From positions 1 to 14,447 of the forward strand of contig JNEM01013109.1 in NCBI GenBank assembly GCA_000697335.1: DNA of 14,447 nucleotides, in the 5' to 3' direction. Source of the DNA: Conidiobolus incongruus B7586 (Eukaryota > Entomophthoromycota > Entomophthoromycetes > Entomophthorales > Conidiobolaceae). The position numbers were made by a program, and so were the translations under genes. The notes under the pieces were generated by a model. The model did not search any database and had not been told where the DNA came from. It saw only the letters and a list, made by a program, of their open reading frames with translations. Below are positions 1-9,644 of this stretch, one piece after another; position 1 is the first letter of the stretch; each line of letters opens with the position of its first letter.

Positions 1-1062
1 TTTTGTAAAATTAATAAGGTAATTAATATTAAAATATATTAAAATATTTTAAATAATAAATTATAAAACTATTAAGTAATATAAATTAAATAAATTTAAT
101 ATTATATTTTCTTAAAATAGTAATATTAATTATATTATAACTTTTACTATTAAATAATTAAAAAATAATAGAATAATAATTATAAAATAATCTTTTTAAT
201 TATTTAATCTTAATTAAATAATTTTAATATTAATTAAAAAAAGTAATTAAAACTTTCCCATTAATAGAAAATTTAAATAAACTTTAAAAATATATTTAAG
301 AAGCTTAAAACAAGATTAATTTTTCTTAATATAAAAAGTTAATTAACTTTATACCTTATATACTTGAAGTAGTTAAAAATATAAAAGGTAAATATATTAA
401 TTTTTAATGTACTTTTCATAATTAAAACCCATAAATCTATAATTTACCTTAGATAAACTCTAAGTTTTAATATATCAACTAATAACTAATCAAATTTACT
501 TAATTATATTTTATTATAAATTAAAAATATATATTAATAACTTAAATTAATATAAATTGATTGAAATTAAAAATGATTAGGATATTAATAAAAACATAAT
601 TGATTTTAATTTTATGACTCGCTTTTGTGGGCTAGTATATATTTAGGTTGTTGATTACTTAGCATTGGTTAAATAAATGATTTAATGATAATGCTGGTAA
701 TTAATAATTGTTTAGTTATAAATCAAATGATGATAAATATATTAATATTGTTTTTGAAGCTGGCTATTAATATTGAAATAATGGAAAATTAAATATAGAT
801 ATTAATATTTGAAGGGAGAATAGGATTTTAATAGCCTTGAATAAATATTGATATTTGACTTCTTAATCTAGATTTATAATCGTATCACTTGATTACAGTT
901 TATGGGTTTGTAAGTTACTAAAATTTTCATGAAAATTCTAATTATTACAAATTCTATAAAATTTAAACAAAGTTGAAGTAATTTCTTCCCATAAAAATAA
1001 CTACAAATGAAATATTTTAAAATGACTAAATAAATTAGAGAAAAAAATCCAATTAGAATAAG
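1..1062. other. AT-rich left flank, no gene seen
   Basis: Bases 1-590 are extremely AT-rich with stops dense in every frame. Bases 600-870 are somewhat richer in G and show short words such as GACTCGC and GTGGGC, but no frame stays open long enough to call. An open frame on the minus strand at 874-1134 has only low-complexity hydrophobic content (Phe, Leu, Ile, Tyr) and is explained by base composition. The last 100-150 bases should hold the promoter and 5' UTR of the methyltransferase gene that starts at 1063. Confidence 0.6.
955..960 (+). promoter_or_regulatory. possible TATA element of the BMT2-like gene
   Basis: TATAAA lies about 105 bases upstream of the inferred ATG at 1063, preceded by TTC. 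In DNA this AT-rich such a word is common by chance, so position is the only support. Confidence 0.2.
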
Positions 1063-2040
1063 ATGCCACCTAATAAAAGAGCTAAAAAACAACCCGTAAC
1101 ACAACAATATATAGAAAAAATTTAAGAGTAACAATCACCAAAAATGAATTTCTAAATTTCACCAATTGAATAAACAGAAGTCTGATTTACAAAATGAATT
1201 AGAAACATTAAAGAACAAGAATGAGAAGGTGGAACTGAAAAAGAAATTGGAAAGTGTCCAGAATAACTTGGACGATATGGGAGGGTTGATCATTTATCAG
1301 AAAGCGAGTCAAATTGGTGAAAAAAGATTTAATTCTAGTAAATGGCTTATGCAGAAATTGGCTGGTACTATAAAACATCTAAATACTTTTTAAGCAACTT
1401 TTTAATTATTAATAAGTAAACCATTTATTTTAATTTTGAACTAGAAAACTAAATGTAATTTACTTGGTGTTGGAGCACTAGGCGAAAATTATGTTAAAAA
1501 TAAAAATCTGGTCCAAGTAAGAGGTATTGATCTACATTCAACTTGTTCATTCGTAGAAACTTGTGACTTTTTTGGTTTGCCATATCCTCCTAGAAAGGAT
1601 CAATTGTATGAAACAATTGCTTCAAGTTTAGTTGTAAATTTCGTTGGCGATTCTGTCAAAAGAGGTAATAATAATTAGTTGATATTATATTTTACAATTT
1701 TATTAATTGAAATTCAGGTGAAATGATATCTAGAACCTATGATATGATAAAAGATCTCATCAAAGTAAAACAAGACGATTATACCACCCAACTCATAGGA
1801 GGCTATATGTATTTAGTACTTCCACTGCCATGTGTCCGAAATTCTCGATATATGACAAACGATCACCTCCTCAAGATCCTAACCTCATGTGGATTTAACC
1901 ATATCGAATCTTACTTTTCCACAAAATTCGCTTTTTATTTACTTCAGAAGAAATTGAAATTTAAAAGAAAAACTCAAAAATTTCCCAAAGCTATAATCGA
2001 AGACGGTCCTGGTAAAAATAATTTTATAATTGTGCTTTAA
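1063..2040 (+). CDS. BMT2: 25S rRNA adenine-N1 methyltransferase, Bmt2-like (four exons)
   Basis: Bmt2 is the SAM-dependent enzyme that makes N1-methyladenosine in 25S rRNA in the nucleolus; it is related to metazoan SAMTOR. Proposed exons are 1063-1095, 1178 to about 1390, 1445-1664 and 1718-2040, giving about 262 residues. Exon 1 encodes a short basic start (MPPNKRAKKQP). Exon 2 carries GGLIIYQKASQIG and SSKWL, the family's N-terminal signature. Exon 3 carries the SAM-binding glycine motif LLGVGALG, the acidic strand end GIDLHS, then LVVNFVGDSVKRG. Exon 4 carries GEMISRTY, LPLPCVRNSRYM and a typical C-terminal GKNNFIIVL. The start is the only nearby ATG that joins exon 2 in frame; the open frame reaching back to 1166 has no ATG. 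The exon 2/3 junction is irregular: a TAA at 1391-1393 comes before any usable GT donor. The gene may therefore be damaged here, use an unusual donor, or contain a sequence error. The family assignment is firm; intactness is not. Confidence 0.85.
1096..1177 (+). other. intron 1 of the BMT2-like gene (82 bases)
   Basis: It runs from GTAACA after CCC to AAACAG before AAG, phase 0. A TTCTAAAT branch-like word lies about 25 bases before the acceptor. Without this splice, the frame from ATG 1063 hits a stop at 1123, and exon 2 has no ATG. Confidence 0.6.
1391..1444 (+). other. intron 2 of the BMT2-like gene, donor unresolved
   Basis: The acceptor GAACTAG ending at 1444 is clear, because protein similarity resumes at once with KTKCNLLGVGAL. 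The donor is not clear. Exon 2 runs HLNTF and then TAA (1391-1393), followed by GCAACT (1394). The only GT before the stop (1365) gives the wrong phase and an immediate stop. A GC-AG intron 1394-1444 (51 bases) matches the size of the gene's other short introns and keeps phase 0, but leaves the TAA as the last exon codon. Confidence 0.4.
1665..1717 (+). other. intron 3 of the BMT2-like gene (53 bases)
   Basis: GTAATA donor and AATTCAG acceptor, phase 1. Splicing joins VKRG to EMISRTY, reproducing the conserved RGEM stretch of the Bmt2 family. The intron contains in-frame stops. Confidence 0.85.
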
Positions 2041-2628
2041 GATTGATTGAAATTACCTTTTTTCCAGGTATTCTAATAGATTAATTTCTTTTTTTCGAAA
2101 TTTACATAATACAAAAAATAAGTCATTTTACAGATTATACTAACCCTTATTCCAGTTATTAATGATAATAAAATTTTTAATAACATATCTTAGTATTTAC
2201 CTCAATTGACAATACTTAAGTGATTTTAATAAACTATTTTAATGATTATTATTTAATAAATAATTCAACTCAATCATTTTAAATAGCCAATTTCACATTT
2301 ATTAAATGCAATAAATTTAAGTCTATAAATAGTTCACAATGCTCAAACAATTAGAGAAATAAATCATATATATTCTGAAAAGGATCACTTAATCAAATTT
2401 TATTCTTTATAAGCAATCATTTTTGTTTATTAATGTGATAATAATGAGGATGGTATTAATCAGGTGAATTTTCTTAATTATTAATATAATAACCTATCTA
2501 TGGCTCATTCTATTGCCAAATACTATCTTGATAATAATTAATCAAAATTAAAAGTAATGAATAGACTCCAATGAGAAGTTAACAGTATTCTTCAATAATT
2601 GATCAAATAGTCTTATCTTAAGTGAAGT

Positions 2629-2955
2629 GTTGCGTTTTCTAATAAGTTTTGTAAATAAAGATGGTTGTTAGAAAAGTACTTGTAAAACAATTTAACAAAT
2701 TATTTATTAATCTTATATGTCTTAAAGCTGACTTACTGTTGAGACATCATAGTAGAATATTCAGAAAAAACTTTTTCTTCACTTTCTACCACTTCTGAGT
2801 TTAAATAGTTGATTCAGTGAATGTTATAAGATTTGGTTAAAATCTAACTAAGAATATCCTTCAATTATAGACTGACAAAGCCACTATAAATGAGAGGTAA
2901 TATGGACTTAACTATCAAATCAAGATGGAACAGTATTTTCAAAATACAACAGTAG
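2629..2955 (+). repeat. dispersed repeat, copy 1
   Basis: This segment is collinear with 11596-11953 in the same orientation. Shared blocks, in order, include TTAGAAAAGTACTTGTAA, AATTATTTATTAATC, TACTGTT followed by AGACAT, AGAATATTCAG, GAGTTTAAATA, ATTCAGTG and AAAATACAACA. The copies differ by many substitutions and several indels, so the duplication is old. No terminal inverted repeat or target duplication was seen. Copy 2 abuts an F-box gene relic; copy 1 has no recognisable F-box sequence beside it. Confidence 0.8.
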
Positions 2956-4555
2956 TTAAAAACTCGTTGAGTTTTTTATTTTTGATACTTTGATAACTGA
3001 ATTTTTTATGATATCTGATTTTAGATCAACAAAAAGTTTATTAATTATTTTTGATCAAAATATGATTATGACTATTATTAATAAAATTAATGCATAAGTA
3101 CTTTTCAAAAATATTAGGATAAGGTAAATAATATACTCATCAAACGCTTCCCAAAAATTCCCAAATATGGAAATATTACCAAATCTAATTTATAAATCTA
3201 CTTCATATTAAAAAAACATATGAGTCATTTAAAAACTTTTAAACTCTCACCTGATACAATTATTAATTATCAAAAATTTGAGTTTTATATTGAATAAACC
3301 AAAACATTCAAGTTGAATTCTCAATAACTGGAATTTTAATAAATGTTCACGAATTTTCTAAATATAGTTTTTGATTCTTAAAAACTTGGCAAATTGGGAT
3401 AAAAATTAAGCGCAGGTTGTAAACTTAAGGTAAATTTGCTTACTTTAAAGTAATTTGGTTATTTCGTTGTATATGCTGAGTTTAGTTTCTATACATTGAA
3501 TTCAATTTAATTTTAAAAAGAAATAGTTATTATTAAAAAGTAAAATTACAGATATTTGCTAGAGAAAACTTGTGGGTGAAATCTCTTCAGAAACTTAATT
3601 TTTTGATGTATGATCCTTCGATGAAATGTGATCAACTATGTGTGATTGCCATTTCAATTTTCAAAATTTTATATCCTATATCAATTTTAAAGTTTTCAAA
3701 TTATTAAATTGTATATTTTAAATAAAAATAACCATATGAATACATAATAGTCAACAAAATGATTAAACTTTTAACAAATATAAATAACTCTACAATGATT
3801 TCATAGATGGATTAGATTTGAAAATGAAAAAATTTCCAAAACAATAAAAGAATTTTGGGGTAGAAACGGACTGAAAAGTACGCACTAAAAATCTTGAATC
3901 ATAAAAAGATCATTATTTTGAGTTGTTGGTTTTGAATTTTATGAATGATAATTAATAAAAAGAAAAAATTTAACCCCCTTTTTAATAAATGATTTGTTTT
4001 GGATTGTGTATTGGTTAAATGTCTTAGAATATATTAATTTTTAATAATTATACAATTGGTAAACTTCTTTAGAATTGATTGATATTATAGATAATATGGA
4101 AGTTAGTTTTAAATTCAAACTGAATTGTTAATCACTGTTTTATGTATTGAATTCTGTTCTTTCTGTTAATCGCTTATAATTGCTGCAATAACTTACTCAG
4201 TCGATTCATTCAAACGATTAGTAATGAGGTGAACCTAATGCACCATATTAATAATATCTCGATTACCATATTTGGTAAAATTGTGATTCTGTTCAAATGT
4301 TGAAATGATATTATTTCAAAGATTCAAAAATCCCAACGTGTTAACAAAATCTGATCTAACTTGACCAATCAAATGAATCCTCGGAAGATGATTGGCTAAT
4401 TTGGAAATGCAAAAGTGGGAGAAATTAAAATCCAATATCAGGGAAATGAGGAAAAAGAATCCAAATTTGGCACAAGCAATTTGCATGTCATAACTGCTGT
4501 TTTGGATTGGGTAATACAACTTTACGTGTTTTCTTATTTTATGGCTACAACTCTC

Positions 4556-4562
4556 TATATAA
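4556..4562 (+). promoter_or_regulatory. possible TATA box of the PHO80-like cyclin
   Basis: TATATAA lies in a CTC-TATATAA-CAA context 77 bases upstream of the ATG at 4639. It is followed by a pyrimidine-rich stretch (TTTATTTTTATTTCTATCC) running to the start codon, a usual arrangement around fungal transcription starts. Confidence 0.35.
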
Positions 4563-4638
4563 CAATATTTTACAACCCTATCAGTATTAATACGCACTCT
4601 TTCACATTTCATTTTTATTTTTATTTCTATCCTTACCT

Positions 4639-5471
4639 ATGAACTGTTCCTCATTTGATTTTGTCAATATACCAGTCCAAACTACGGTGGATCTGGTCGC
4701 CAATATTTTAAATTCTATAACATCCGCTAATGCTCATCTTAATACTGTGACAACTATTTCGGCTTTTCACTCCAGAGCTATCCCTTCTATTTCTATTCAA
4801 GCTTACTTAACGAGAATTTTAAAATTCGCCCCTTTCCATAGTGAATGTTTAATTAGTTTGCTTATTTATCTTGATAGGATACAAGAAGTATCCATTCAGA
4901 GAAATTATCGATTTGCACTAACTTCTTACAATATTCACCGGCTTTTAATTACTGGTATTTTAGTTGCTTCAAAGTTCCAATCTGATGTATTTTATCCTAA
5001 TTCGAGATATGCTAAGGTAGTTTTTTTTTCATTTCTAAATTTCGTTTATTAATTTGATGTATTTAGGTTGGTGGTTTACCAGTCAACGAACTAAATAAAC
5101 TCGAATTAGAGTTTTTATTTTTATGTAACTTTAATTTGAAGATAGAACAAGAACACTTACAGGCTTATGCGGATCAATTATTACAGCACAACTTGCAACA
5201 GAATCAGTTCAATCATTCTTCACCTACGGGGAGTATTATTAGTGATACAGTTTCAGATATGAGCTGTTATCAACAGTGTCCTACACAACAACCAGCTCTT
5301 CATATGGGTAGCTTTTCAAGCTCTCAAGAAAATATCACTATTCCAAATACGCCTACATCGCAAGTTACTCCAAATGCGAGTACAGACCACATACACCCTA
5401 TCAACTTTGCCACATCCGACCCAAATCGCTGCTATAGCTCGGTTCAACCCAAATATCTGACTGTATTATAA
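4639..5471 (+). CDS. PHO80-like cyclin (Pho85-type CDK partner)
   Basis: A cyclin of the Pho80/PREG class, expected to bind a Pho85-type kinase. In yeast and Neurospora this pair inhibits phosphate-starvation transcription. Two exons (4639-5016 and 5067-5471) give 260 residues. The cyclin box spans about residues 43-170 and keeps the family hallmarks: FHSRAIPSISIQAYLTRI (43-60), LISLLIYLDRI (71-81), SYNIHRLLITGILVASKF (96-113), SDVFYPNSRYAKVGGL across the splice junction, and LNKLELEFLFLCNFNL. The last 85-90 residues are Ser/Thr/Gln/Asn-rich with several SP/TP pairs and probably disordered. The start at 4639 leaves about 40 residues before the box, as is usual for compact Pho80 proteins. Fungi of this type may carry several such paralogues, so the exact yeast equivalent (Pho80, Pcl6 or Pcl7) is not assigned. 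The next gene, convergent, is a second Pho85-type cyclin. Confidence 0.92.
5017..5066 (+). other. intron of the PHO80-like cyclin (50 bases)
   Basis: GTAGTT donor after AAG and ATTTAG acceptor before GTT, phase 0. It interrupts the cyclin box exactly between SRYAK and VGGLP, which are adjacent in all Pho80-class cyclins. The retained sequence contains in-frame stops. Confidence 0.92.
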
Positions 5472-6564
5472 TATGTAGTGATTTCGTCTATCATGGAATT
5501 CACGCTTACTACCATAACCATTACTTATCTAAGTTTTAATATTTAATTAGCTATTTTTATTATAACGAAGTATTATTTTTAATCATTCCATGTAATCTAT
5601 AATTTACTATATTTTAGAATTCTATTGTTTTTCTATCATCAATCCTATTGATTCCACTTTCAATTGTATTAATTTCTATACAAGTGTACATTCCACCATA
5701 ATCGATCAATTCCCCGATTCAGGGTAAATTAATCAGGATGTTAGCTGTTTACTAATTTATTGAATCACAAATTAGTATTGTCTATTTTTTATTCTTTCAT
5801 CATCACTTTGATCTTTCTTCATTCTACTGATTGGCCTACTGATGCCCATTTCTCTGTAAACTAAATGAATATTCGACAATGACTTACTGTAATCTACTCA
5901 TATATGTTCTGGATAGCCTGATTCAACTTAATCAACGAATTATATTTGAATAATTTTCACATTTAATTAACCACAGTCAAAAAGTGAATATTAATCACTC
6001 TAGTTTCTCAACCATATTAACATAAATCCAATCCTCACATAATTTTTAATCTCTATTTGTCATTTTTTTAAGTTGTGATTTTATTTCTAAGTACGTTCCA
6101 GAACTCGATTATAGTTTGTTGTATCGTTCATATTTATTAAGTAACTAAGAGTTTTATTGCAAGCATATTATATTACATTATACATGAGAATAATTAGTTG
6201 AAATATCTATAAAATTAATAAAATACAATAATCAATTTCAAATTAAAAATTTACATGAAATGAAATATACCATTTTCCAAAATGTTAATTATTATTATGC
6301 TATGACTTTTATTCTTTCTATTCAATATATTAAAAATTTCAAAAAAATTTTATTGAAATAAAGGTGTAAGTTTGGGTATATTAATAATATATCAAATAAA
6401 AAGAATGCGAATGTTGTTAATATTTAATTATGTGAATAACTAATTTTTAACTTTTTTATTTATTAGTACAATTAATGATAATTAATAGAAATATTTTCAA
6501 CTAGACATAATATCTAATCAAAAATATAATAATGATTTCGAATTAAAGTCACCATGCGAAACAA
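5472..6564. other. intergenic region between the two convergent cyclin genes
   Basis: It holds the 3' ends of both cyclin genes. Bases 5600-5950 are a little richer in C and G than the rest, but no frame stays open and no known motif was seen. Bases 6130-6540 are strongly AT-rich. AATAAA-like words are frequent through base composition, so no poly(A) signal is assigned. Confidence 0.6.
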
Positions 6565-7692
6565 TCAGCGATAGTTGGGTGGGTGCATATGATTATGTCT
6601 ATTGAGATTGAGGGCAGGATGCTGAGGCTGAGGCGGTCGATATTGGTATCCATTAGGATGTTGAGATATAATATGTTGTTGGTTGGTAGGTGCAATACTT
6701 TGTGGATGTGCTTGGGCCATGTGATGAATATTGGGGTGGAGATGTGGTGGAAGGGCGACAGGATTAAGGTTTTGTTGGAGCGGGATGGGGTTAGGATTTG
6801 TTGTTTGATTTTCGACATAGCTCATTTGGTAATGGCTTGAAGGCTGAGGTGACCACGCATGATAGACGGATTGTCCATTTTGAGCGTTATTAACCATTGA
6901 AGTATTGGTGAAAGGTAAAATAAACAATTCTTTAGCATTGTTATAAAACAGAGGATTCTCAGCGGGAGGTAGAATAGACATTTGAGAAGTTGGGTTACTT
7001 ATTGTAGGTAGCATTGAATTATTTGAACTGGTGTAGCTGTGTAATGATATTTGAATAGGTTGAGACTGGTGAAAGGAATTAGGTTGACCCATATATTCAG
7101 TTTGATCACTGTAACTATTGTGACTTGTCAAGTAGTACGAATTATCAGAAAAAGTCGTCGGCGCCATCATACTGCGTATATGTAGGAACCAGTCAATCAT
7201 ATCCCTCTGATCTAAATATAAATCAAAATCTAAATACATTAAGACACTTAACTCCATAAAGTTTAACTGCTCCAACGTAGTATTGCTCATCCCAGAATAA
7301 CTCTGATTTCCAAAACTTTGATCTTCAAAAAATTTATGAGAAATGATGAAACACGCTGCATATATTCCAGTAGGTTGAGACGTAAATAAATTTTCATGCT
7401 TTTTAAATAATTTAAAAAAATAACATAGAGAACCTATTAACGTTAAAATATTCGCCTGAGAACGTAAAATTAATGTATCACAAAGTTTCGTTAATTGGTT
7501 CAACTGGTCAGTTTTCTTACTTCCATCGTTCCCTAAAGCAGATGAAAGAGAATTGGTAACAAATTTTTTAATGATGGGTTCTCTTTGAGGATGAGAAATG
7601 AATAGCTCAGCTAAGCCCCTTGGAAGAACTATATCTTTTGGATGACCATTAAATAGGTCAGCTTCGTTGAGGGAATTTTGAGCATTAAACAT
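6565..7692 (-). CDS. PCL1/2-like cyclin with disordered Pro/Gln/Asn/His-rich tail
   Basis: A single-exon gene of 375 residues. Residues 66-170 form a divergent cyclin box of the Pho85-cyclin PCL1/2 type. LTKLCDTLILRSQANILTLIGSLCYF corresponds to the first helices. TGIYAACFIISHKFFEDQSF is the conserved 'ASK' helix, here with SHK in place of ASK. LEQLNFMELSVLMYLDFDLYL is the typical LNxME...LLxxLDFDL helix. Yeast PCL1/2 cyclins direct Pho85 to cell-cycle and polarity targets. Residues 175-375 are low-complexity: Ser/Asn/Tyr/Gln-rich at first, then Pro/Gln/His-rich from about 270 to the end. That tail is longer than in yeast Pcl1 and recalls Clg1-like proteins. The start is firm: an in-frame TAA directly precedes the ATG at 7692-7690. 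The gene converges on the PHO80-like cyclin. The subfamily assignment is less certain than membership of the cyclin fold. Confidence 0.85.
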   Translation of the reverse strand: MFNAQNSLNEADLFNGHPKDIVLPRGLAELFISHPQREPIIKKFVTNSLSSALGNDGSKKTDQLNQLTKLCDTLILRSQANILTLIGSLCYFFKLFKKHENLFTSQPTGIYAACFIISHKFFEDQSFGNQSYSGMSNTTLEQLNFMELSVLMYLDFDLYLDQRDMIDWFLHIRSMMAPTTFSDNSYYLTSHNSYSDQTEYMGQPNSFHQSQPIQISLHSYTSSNNSMLPTISNPTSQMSILPPAENPLFYNNAKELFILPFTNTSMVNNAQNGQSVYHAWSPQPSSHYQMSYVENQTTNPNPIPLQQNLNPVALPPHLHPNIHHMAQAHPQSIAPTNQQHIISQHPNGYQYRPPQPQHPALNLNRHNHMHPPNYR

Positions 7693-7728
7693 TTATCCTC
7701 TAAAAATTCAAAAATTATGTTCTCTGCA

Positions 7729-7834
7729 CTAAAAACAAAAAGAATTAGGCTACGCAATGATATAAGATTGGATAATTGATAATTTAATAATAAAAATATA
7801 CATATATATTTATAAATAATTAATTAGTAATTAC
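7729..7834 (-). other. probable 5'-UTR intron of the PCL-like cyclin (106 bases)
   Basis: Read on the minus strand, TTGAG is followed by a GTAATT donor at 7834. The intron ends in a pyrimidine tract TTTTTGTTTTTAG at 7729, with a CTAAT branch-like word about 20 bases before the acceptor. The last 36 bases of the leader then run to the ATG. The splice affects no codon. Confidence 0.45.
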
Positions 7835-8242
7835 CTCAACAGAAAGAACGGTTAAAACTCAATAAAACTTCTGAGTATTAAAAAAATAAAAATTTAGAAA
7901 TAAAGGCTTATTTTTATTGAAAATGGAAAAAATATATAAATTAATTTATTTGTATTACTTCTATATACTCTTATAAGATATTAAAATTGTTACAGCCCTT
8001 AATAACTTTTAATATATTTATTATTTGCGTAAATCTTTTTCAATTTTTATAAAATTGCAGTGTTAATCTATTTTTAATTGGTCATCCTTTAATTACATAA
8101 TATTTTCATTAAAAACAGTTAATTTAAATTTGATTTATAATATTAATGTCGTAATTTGAACATAATAAGAGGTATAAGTCATCGATTTAAGTTATTTGTC
8201 GATTTAGTATATGAACTAAATCAAAGTTAAAAAATTAATTAT

Positions 8243-8265
8243 TATATATATATATTTATATATGT
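8243..8265. repeat. AT dinucleotide microsatellite
   Basis: A run of alternating T and A, broken once by TTT, in otherwise AT-rich spacer. Confidence 0.7.
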
Positions 8266-8769
8266 ATCTTTAGATTAAAAAAATTGTTTCTGATTAAGGT
8301 ATTTATTTGTACTATGTACATTGATTTTTGAAATTTCGAGCATAGATACATTAATTTTTCAACCTCAAAATGGATATTGAATTAAAAATTTCAGACCCCA
8401 AGTTAGAATAATTGATCAACAATAATTATTTAAATTATCTTAATATCTAAGGATATAAAATATAACCAATGAATTGTGGTATTAAAATAGATAATTTTGC
8501 TGATCAACATATTGAAAGAGAAACTCCATAACTAAAATGTATATTTTTGTACTTAAAGGATTAAAATTTAAATTTAATGAATTCAAATTAATCATACAGT
8601 TCATTAGGTTTAAAAAAAGTATGAATACATTTTCAATTCGTTTAATCTTTAACCATTGCTAGTTAAATTATTCTGTAATAATACCGGTCAAATTGGATAA
8701 CACATACTATGTCGTTAATTAAATGACATTATTAAAACCAACTCTAATCTAATTCTTTTTAACAAATGA

Positions 8770-8788
8770 TAATAATAATAATAATAAT
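8770..8788. repeat. (TAA)n trinucleotide microsatellite, about six units
   Basis: A perfect TAA/AAT trinucleotide run between GA and GAAACATCC. It lies outside any gene. Confidence 0.85.
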
Positions 8789-9644
8789 GAAACATCCAAT
8801 ATTACAATATTTTGATTCAACTTGATAGAAAAAAATATATATTGTATGACGTCATTAAAAAATAAATTTAACAATTACTCCGAAAATAAATTACAAAAAA
8901 TATATTTTCCACAAAATTATATTGTATTATGTGAATATAAATAAACTCTTTTAATATGGCTGTAAAGAATTGATTTGATACTAATAAAATCATAAGATAA
9001 TAATGGATAAAATAAAAAATATATCACAAATCGATTCATCTGAAATATAATCAAATAAAAGTACTATTTTTATTTTTCAAAATATCTTCAATTATTTTTT
9101 AAATTGTGATGTCAGTTGATTAAACCATAATTATAGCTTGATTAGTACTGACTATTTGATAAATAATTGAAGAATAATCAACTATAAATATTAAGATTTC
9201 TTAGACCAAAAGAAAAATAATTCAACTTATATTTATTTTGCAATCCTAGCTGATATTAAAATAGGATAATATTTTTGATGAATATTGCTATATTAATTAA
9301 CCTTATATTTTATTAAATGATTAAAGAAGTTATAACCTTAACCCATTCAATTTAATTGAGAATAATAGAATATCATAAATTAAAGATTTGATTAATAAAA
9401 ATAATGGTCATTAATATTTTTCTTTCATAGCAAATGAATAAGAGTTAGTATTATTGCTTGCTTTATAAAATATAAAAAGTGGGATCTGATATTGTGATAA
9501 TAAATACTATATAGAAAAGGCTCCTATAAGAAAATCCTATTATTGATATTTTCAACTTTGAACAAATATTATACCATATATCTCAGCATCCTAATGTATT
9601 ATGGTATGAATTTAAAAATAAAATTGTAGAGTATCACATTGTTG

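Larger units (their letters stand above)
2041..4638. other. spacer between BMT2-like and PHO80-like genes; no confident gene
   Basis: Stop codons occur at the density expected from AT-rich DNA in every frame. It contains repeat copy 1 (2629-2955). From about 2260 to 2640 the plus strand has a weak protein-like signal (see findings), and 3130-3300 has a stretch with few stops, but neither supports a call. Two overlapping open frames at 4316-4612 (-) and 4415-4642 (+) have no family resemblance and lie in the expected promoter region of the cyclin at 4639. Confidence 0.6.
7835..9640. other. AT-rich spacer upstream of the PCL-like cyclin; no gene seen
   Basis: No frame is open beyond chance and no family motif was found on either strand. 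It contains AT and AAT simple repeats and one palindromic TGACGTCA (8847-8854), the core of ATF/CREB-type bZIP sites. That site lies more than 1.1 kb from the cyclin start, so a role is unproven. Confidence 0.6.

Noticed and set aside
874-1134. 86-codon minus-strand open frame upstream of the BMT2-like gene
   Set aside because: It is hydrophobic low-complexity translation of AT-rich DNA, overlaps the BMT2-like exon 1 and shows no family motif.
2041-3700. Possible reassigned genetic code (TAA/TAG as Gln) in the spacer
   Set aside because: The cyclins and the methyltransferase use CAA/CAG for Gln and end at ordinary stops, and stop density here equals the chance rate.
4316-4642. Two opposed open frames just upstream of the PHO80-like cyclin
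   Set aside because: They overlap each other, lack recognisable motifs, and cover the cyclin's promoter and leader. The plus-strand one ends overlapping the cyclin ATG and would be at most an upstream frame.
6549-6840. Open frames on both strands over the end of the PCL-like cyclin
   Set aside because: They are shadows of the low-complexity coding tail read in other frames.
8847-8854. Palindromic TGACGTCA as a regulatory site
   Set aside because: A single occurrence more than 1.1 kb from any start codon, with no second site; kept only as a note in the spacer entry.
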